A stretch of 64,000 nucleotides of DNA from positions 345,543 through 409,542 of the forward strand of contig NZ_KB903289.1 of NCBI RefSeq assembly GCF_000379685.1. Direction: 5' to 3'. Source of the stretch: Catelliglobosispora koreensis DSM 44566. GTDB taxonomy: Bacteria; Actinomycetota; Actinomycetes; Mycobacteriales; Micromonosporaceae. The notes beneath the pieces were generated by a model. That model searched no databases, was not told the DNA's origin, and was given only the letters and a program-made list of their open reading frames with translations. The stretch's first letter is position 1; every line of letters starts with the position of its first letter. This document shows, piece after piece, positions 60,002 through 64,000 of this stretch. The position numbers and the translations under genes were made by a program.

Positions 60002-61002
60002 GCCTGCCTCCTGACCCGGGGATCGATGGCCGAGTAGAGCAAATCGGCCAGGATGTTCGCCACGATTACCGCGACCGTGATCATCAAGAACGCGCCGCTC
60101 ATCATCGAGTAGTCCCGGGAACCGATGCTGGAGAACAAAAGCATGCCCAGACCGGGATAGTTGAAGATCCGCTCGATGAAGATCGACCCGCCGAACACGA
60201 GGCCGAACGAGATCGCCAGCACCGTGAACAAGGGCAGGATCGCGTTCCTTGCCAGATAACGGAACCGGGTCAGCGACGTCAGCCCACGCAACTCAGCCGC
60301 GAGCAAGAAGTCGTCGCCGAGCACACTGGCCACGGACGAGCGCATCGCCAGCAGCCAGCCGCCATAGGTCGCCAGGGCATAGGCGGCAGCGGGCAGCGCC
60401 GCGTGATAGAGCACGTTGCCGATGAAGTCGAAATACAGTCCTGGGGCGACTTCGTCGGCGTTGTAGACCCCGCCACTGGGGAACAGGCGCCATTGCCTGG
60501 TGAACAACGCGGCGAGGATGATGCCGATGACGAACGGTGGCACGCCGTGCAGCAGCGATCCAGCGATCGACAGGCTGTGACCGACCACGGTGGACCGCTT
60601 GATCGCCGCGATCACGCCGAGGACCACGCCGATCAGGAAGCTCACGAGGATGCCCGTGAGCACGAGCACCACGGTCCACGGCATCGCGCCGAGCACCCGG
60701 TCCGCCACGGGAACACCTTGTGACTCAACGGAAACCCCGAGATCGAAGCGCAGGATGCCGCCCATGTATTCGAGGTACTGCTTCCACATAGGCCCGTGCG
60801 GGACGAAACCATAGGTGACCGCCGCCGCCGCTTCCGCTTGGTCGGGCGGCATGCCCATCGCGATGTTCCGCTCGATTTGCACCTGGACCGGATCGCCAGG
60901 CATCAAGCGGATGAGAACAAAGGTGAAGGTGGTCACTACCCAGATCATGACGAGCCCGCGGGTCAAGTGACCCGCGAGCCGTCGTGCGAAACCCGTCATC
61001 AT
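59998..61002 (-). CDS. Oligopeptide-type ABC transporter permease (DppB-like)
   Basis: This 334-residue permease begins at ATG 61002, overlapping the binding-protein stop (TAATG); ATG 60999 is also possible. Six membrane helices follow a long extracytoplasmic loop after FVLIRLMPGDPVQVQIERN, a DppB hallmark. The coupling helix is AAELRGLTSLTRFRYLARNAILP. The longer open frame upstream lies within the binding-protein gene and is not used. Confidence 0.9.
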   Translation of the reverse strand: MMTGFARRLAGHLTRGLVMIWVVTTFTFVLIRLMPGDPVQVQIERNIAMGMPPDQAEAAAAVTYGFVPHGPMWKQYLEYMGGILRFDLGVSVESQGVPVADRVLGAMPWTVVLVLTGILVSFLIGVVLGVIAAIKRSTVVGHSLSIAGSLLHGVPPFVIGIILAALFTRQWRLFPSGGVYNADEVAPGLYFDFIGNVLYHAALPAAAYALATYGGWLLAMRSSVASVLGDDFLLAAELRGLTSLTRFRYLARNAILPLFTVLAISFGLVFGGSIFIERIFNYPGLGMLLFSSIGSRDYSMMSGAFLMITVAVIVANILADLLYSAIDPRVRRQA

Positions 61003-62816
61003 TACTTCGGCTGGATATACCCGAGCTGCATCCACACGCCATGGGACAGGCGCAGGCATTCGCAGTTGGCCTCGGGCCAGTTGGTGTAACGGGATTCGTT
61101 GATGAACTGAACGTTGACGTAGTTCCAGATCTGAATCATCGGAACCTGGTCGTTGGTGTACTTGGCCAGTTTCAGGATGGTGTCCTTGGCCTGGTCCACC
61201 GGCAGTTGGCTGAGCTGATAGGTCAGCTCGCCCGGGTTGACGGTGCCGGCACCCTCGATCGTGGCGGTCTCCGGTGAGCCGATCCAGTTGCCCTTCTCGC
61301 CAGGCGCGGCGTGGGTGAGCTTGCCACCGAACGCGGTCCACCCGTTGGCAGCACCGTATAGGCGGGCGTAGGCGTTGTAGGTGGATGGCCCGAGGGCGAT
61401 CAGCCAGAAGCCAACGGCGTACTTGCCTTCGGCCATTTCCTTTTGGTAGACGGCGAAGTCAGCACTCGTCTGCACCTCGACGGCGATGCCGGCTTCGGTG
61501 AGCTGCTTGGCGATGTTGCTGCCGGTCGCGATCCAGTCGGAGAATCCGTTGGGGGCCTGAATCTTGAAGGAGAACGGCTGGCCGTTGGCCAGCATCCACT
61601 TGCCGTCCTTCTTCGTCATCCCGGCTTGCGTCAGCAGCGTCTCGGCCTTGGCCTTGTCCAGGTTGTACTGGTTGAGCTTGGCCAGCTCGGCCTCACCGAT
61701 CCACGACTTGGCGGCTTCCTGAATCATGCCGTGCGTCGTCTCGGCGGCCTTGCCGCTGTCGGGCGAGCCAACCTTCGTCGCCTGAGCCCGGTCGATGAGG
61801 TAAGCCAGGGCGCGGCGCACTTCGACCTTGTTGAACGGCTCGAACTTCTGGTTGAACGCGAGCGCGCCGCTGACGTGCGACAGGCCCTTGAGTTGCTTGC
61901 TGCCGTTGACTTTGAGGATCTGCTCCACGACGTTGGTCGGCGTCGCGGTGAACGGCGCCGAGTCAAGCTCGCCAGCGGTCAGGTAGTTCCAGATCTGCTC
62001 GTTGCCGGTGTAGTTGCGCAGGCGCACCTTCTCCGGGCCGATCTTCGAAGCGTTGAAGTAGTGCGTGTTCTTGACCAGGATCGCCTCGCTGGCGTTGACG
62101 CTCTCGAGCACGAACGGGCCCGCGGTCACGTCCTTGGCCGGGCCAAACGCGATCAGCTTCTTACCCAGAGCCGAAATCTCGTCGCGGGCGGCCTTCGCGG
62201 CGTCAGCCTTGGCCGGGTCCGCGGATCCACCGAGCTTCACCTTGTCCCAGAAATCGGCTGGCAACTGTGGGCCCCACACCGACTTGGGAAGCACCCACAG
62301 GGAAAGCACGCTGAACAGGAAGGTGTTGTTGCGGGCGCCTGCCGCCTGCGTGAACTTGACGGTCTTCTTGTCCACGATGGTCAGTTCGCCCAGGGCGCCG
62401 GTGGTGCCTGGGGTGACCTGGAAAACGCCACCGCCCTGTGTGAACGCGACGGCTGCCGACACCTGAATGTCGTCGGCGGTCACGTCGGTGCCATCCGACC
62501 ACTTGGCGTTCGGCTGGATCTTGATCGTAATCTCGGACTGGTCCGCGTTGACCTGCCAGCTCTCAGCGATCGCCGGGTAGTGCTGGTTGTGGTCGGTCAT
62601 GTGGTTCTTACGGAACCCCAGCGGAATCGCGTTGTAGCCGTTGAACGCGTTGCCCTTGCCTGCATATGGGTTGATCGGCGCCTGTGCGTCGATCGCGTGG
62701 TTACCGTCGATGGTCGTGTAGGTGCCACCGCCTTTTTGCGGTTTGCTGTCACCACATGCGCTGGCCGTGAGCACCAGCGACAGTGCGGTTGCGACAGCAA
62801 TGACTGACCTCTTCAC
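61002..62816 (-). CDS. Oligopeptide-type ABC substrate-binding lipoprotein
   Basis: This 604-residue family 5 solute-binding protein has a lipoprotein signal (MKRSVIAVATALSLVLTASAC, Cys21). Family 5 landmarks are AIAESWQVNADQSEITIKIQPNAKWSDGTDVTADD and the FEPFNKVEVRRALAYLIDR segment. AGGAGG just upstream is a strong ribosome-binding site. It is preceded by NamZ on the same strand, so the ligand may be a MurNAc-containing sugar or muropeptide. That is inferred from neighbours only. Confidence 0.92.
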   Translation of the reverse strand: MKRSVIAVATALSLVLTASACGDSKPQKGGGTYTTIDGNHAIDAQAPINPYAGKGNAFNGYNAIPLGFRKNHMTDHNQHYPAIAESWQVNADQSEITIKIQPNAKWSDGTDVTADDIQVSAAVAFTQGGGVFQVTPGTTGALGELTIVDKKTVKFTQAAGARNNTFLFSVLSLWVLPKSVWGPQLPADFWDKVKLGGSADPAKADAAKAARDEISALGKKLIAFGPAKDVTAGPFVLESVNASEAILVKNTHYFNASKIGPEKVRLRNYTGNEQIWNYLTAGELDSAPFTATPTNVVEQILKVNGSKQLKGLSHVSGALAFNQKFEPFNKVEVRRALAYLIDRAQATKVGSPDSGKAAETTHGMIQEAAKSWIGEAELAKLNQYNLDKAKAETLLTQAGMTKKDGKWMLANGQPFSFKIQAPNGFSDWIATGSNIAKQLTEAGIAVEVQTSADFAVYQKEMAEGKYAVGFWLIALGPSTYNAYARLYGAANGWTAFGGKLTHAAPGEKGNWIGSPETATIEGAGTVNPGELTYQLSQLPVDQAKDTILKLAKYTNDQVPMIQIWNYVNVQFINESRYTNWPEANCECLRLSHGVWMQLGYIQPK

Positions 62817-62846
62817 AACACCTCCTGAGGGAAAAGTTGGCGTGAG

Positions 62847-62874
62847 GTTATGCCTCCCGCGGCTGGCTCGTCAA
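62847..62874 (-). promoter_or_regulatory. Candidate promoter of the ABC/AnmK genes
   Basis: On the minus strand TTGACG (62869-62874) and CATAAC (62847-62852) are separated by 16 bases, a plausible sigma-70-type promoter. It lies 31-58 bases upstream of the binding-protein ATG, in the 108-base gap after NamZ. The transporter could thus be transcribed without NamZ. Confidence 0.45.
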
Positions 62875-62924
62875 TAAGTTACGAACAACGACTCCGTTTC
62901 GTTAAAAAATTCCTCCTAGATCCA

Positions 62925-64000
62925 CTATGGATGCCGCAGGTACGGTTGTCGCCGCAGCTCGAAGGCGGTCAATTCGTCCGACCACGACTCAGTTATCTCA
63001 GTTTCATCAGCGCCGGCGTCAACCATGTCACGCAACCGCGATGAGCCGCTGAGCTTGTCGATCCACTGCTCTTTCCACGCGAAGCCTTCATATTTGCGTG
63101 CGCCGATGAGCATCGCGACAGCGGTCTCGATAGCGTCAAAACCGTTGTGTGGCTTGACTTCCACGCCCGCACAGGATTCACCGCTGAACTTCGAGAGCAC
63201 GGGCACGAAATAAGCCTCGCGGAAGTCCACTCCGGACACATCCAGCCCGTCTGCCCACCGGTAGTCCAGGAACGGGGCGCCGATCAATTCGAACGGCCGT
63301 GTCGTGCCCCTGCCCTCGGAAAGATTCGTGCCCTCGAAAAGGCAGGTCCCCGGGTACACCAAAGCGGTTTCAGGCGTAGGCAGGTTCGGGCTCGGTGCCA
63401 CCCACGGCACCCCCTCCAGCCGCCCGGTCATCTCCCGCTCCCACCCGAGGCATGGCACCACTTCCAGGTCGAGCTCGCGTGGCAGGAACTCTCCGTTGTA
63501 GAACCCCGCGAGTTCGCCCGTTGTCATCCCGTGCTGCTGTGCGATCGCCTTGCGCCCGACGAACGTCTCGAATCCCGGCTGCATCACCGGGCCGGAAGCC
63601 TTGCCACCACAGGGGTTCGGTCGTTCCAGCACAATGAACCGCAAACCCAGCTTCGCCGCCGCGCTCATCGCATCGTAGAGCGTCCATATATAGGTGTAGA
63701 ACCGCGCTCCCGCATCCTGGATATCGAAGACGATCACCTCGGCCGACGAGTCGGCGAACATCTGCGCCCACTTGTCCTCGTCGGCCCCATACGCGTCGAA
63801 GACCGTTATCCCGGTCCGGGGATCGATCGCGGTGCCCTCACTCGCCCCGTCTTGGGCACTGCCACGAAACCCATGTTCGGGACCAAAAATCCCCTTCACC
63901 GGTACGCCGTGAGCATGCAGCAAATCGACCAGATGCCGATAACGACGGTCCACACCGGAGGGGTTGGAGATGACCCCTACCCGCTGGCCGAGCAGGGACT
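62925..64000 (-). CDS. namZ: Exo-beta-N-acetylmuramidase NamZ (DUF1343 family), 5' partial
   Basis: The frame stays open to the window edge and continues upstream, where the bases after 63953 read VGVISNPSGVDRRY, a normal DUF1343 continuation, so the true start is outside. The visible 358 residues include the conserved GPEHGFRG and VFDIQDAGARFYTYIWTLYD motifs and a C-terminal domain ending in YLRHP. DUF1343 enzymes (NamZ) remove terminal MurNAc from peptidoglycan fragments. The gene order NamZ, oligopeptide ABC importer, hydrolase, AnmK fits a MurNAc salvage operon. No signal peptide can be judged. Confidence 0.88.
   Translation of the reverse strand, partial: SLLGQRVGVISNPSGVDRRYRHLVDLLHAHGVPVKGIFGPEHGFRGSAQDGASEGTAIDPRTGITVFDAYGADEDKWAQMFADSSAEVIVFDIQDAGARFYTYIWTLYDAMSAAAKLGLRFIVLERPNPCGGKASGPVMQPGFETFVGRKAIAQQHGMTTGELAGFYNGEFLPRELDLEVVPCLGWEREMTGRLEGVPWVAPSPNLPTPETALVYPGTCLFEGTNLSEGRGTTRPFELIGAPFLDYRWADGLDVSGVDFREAYFVPVLSKFSGESCAGVEVKPHNGFDAIETAVAMLIGARKYEGFAWKEQWIDKLSGSSRLRDMVDAGADETEITESWSDELTAFELRRQPYLRHP

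Noticed and set aside
61443-62807. Long open frame of 454 codons on the plus strand
   Set aside because: It lies antisense to the binding-protein gene, which has a signal peptide, family motifs and a ribosome-binding site; high GC at third positions makes such antisense frames open.
1-64000. CRISPR array, IS element, prophage or attachment site
   Set aside because: No regularly spaced repeats, transposase, integrase or terminal inverted repeats were found. The only tRNA has no repeated 3' end nearby.

Overview
The window is high-GC DNA with tightly packed genes, frequent GTG/TTG starts, 4-bp stop/start overlaps and actinobacteria-specific gene sets: a complete conservon, SARP-type DNA-binding/BTAD modules, streptogrisin-like protease, DUF222-HNH protein, DUF1684, and a NodB-GT2 wall enzyme. 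It looks like a chromosome segment of a filamentous actinomycete. Pseudonocardiales is my best guess, but that is inference from gene content only. No insertion sequence, phage gene, CRISPR array or rRNA was seen. The largest stretch without a gene is about 180 bases.

Layout. 1-2518: two tandem TIR-WD40 proteins, the first cut by the window edge. 2515-5665: an ATP-grasp enzyme, an SGNH esterase and a DMT permease. 5724-9102: a four-gene operon with two ABC ATPases and two ABC-2 permeases. 9129-14152: pterin dehydratase, the conservon (NIT-domain kinase, roadblock, DUF742, small GTPase) and a lone trpD. 14230-20926: trypsin-like protease, Ohr divergent from a TetR regulator with two matching palindromes between them, a heterodimeric ABC exporter, a DinB protein and a decayed metallophosphoesterase. 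20981-33749: metabolic and housekeeping genes, including an aldo/keto reductase, an unusual tRNA-Glu(CTC), a P450, an S66 peptidase, a DUF222-HNH protein, a DMT permease with LysR, a secreted protease, and an Lrp/methionine gamma-lyase-like pair. 33928-35696: a receiver-less winged-helix regulator and a stand-alone condensation-domain protein. 35820-43020: a candidate plant-polysaccharide locus with a CBM2-bearing beta-helix protein, a uronate-dehydrogenase-like enzyme, IclR, and sugar ABC binding protein plus two permeases. 43085-48992: a TPR-SARP regulator, a divergent pair of secreted Cys-framed repeat proteins, and a divergent pair of M23 proteins. 49073-54325: VOC protein, LigD-type polymerase, and a very large NodB-GT2-LCP fusion with its 57-residue membrane partner. 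55039-64000: a minus-strand operon of NamZ, five oligopeptide-type ABC genes, serine hydrolase and AnmK, readable as muropeptide/MurNAc recycling.

Themes. Cell-wall synthesis, cleavage and recycling recur: NodB-GT2-LCP fusion, M23 pair, S66 peptidase, NamZ/AnmK operon. So do secreted hydrolases and one-component regulators paired divergently with their likely targets (TetR/ohr, Lrp/gamma-lyase, LysR/DMT permease, IclR/sugar ABC). The points most worth a second look are the TIR-WD40 tandem, the three-enzyme wall fusion, the NamZ-to-AnmK operon, the divergent secreted repeat proteins, a SARP that appears to have lost its ATPase half, and a 13-bp palindrome (GTCCA-N3-TGGAC) present seven times, always inside genes.
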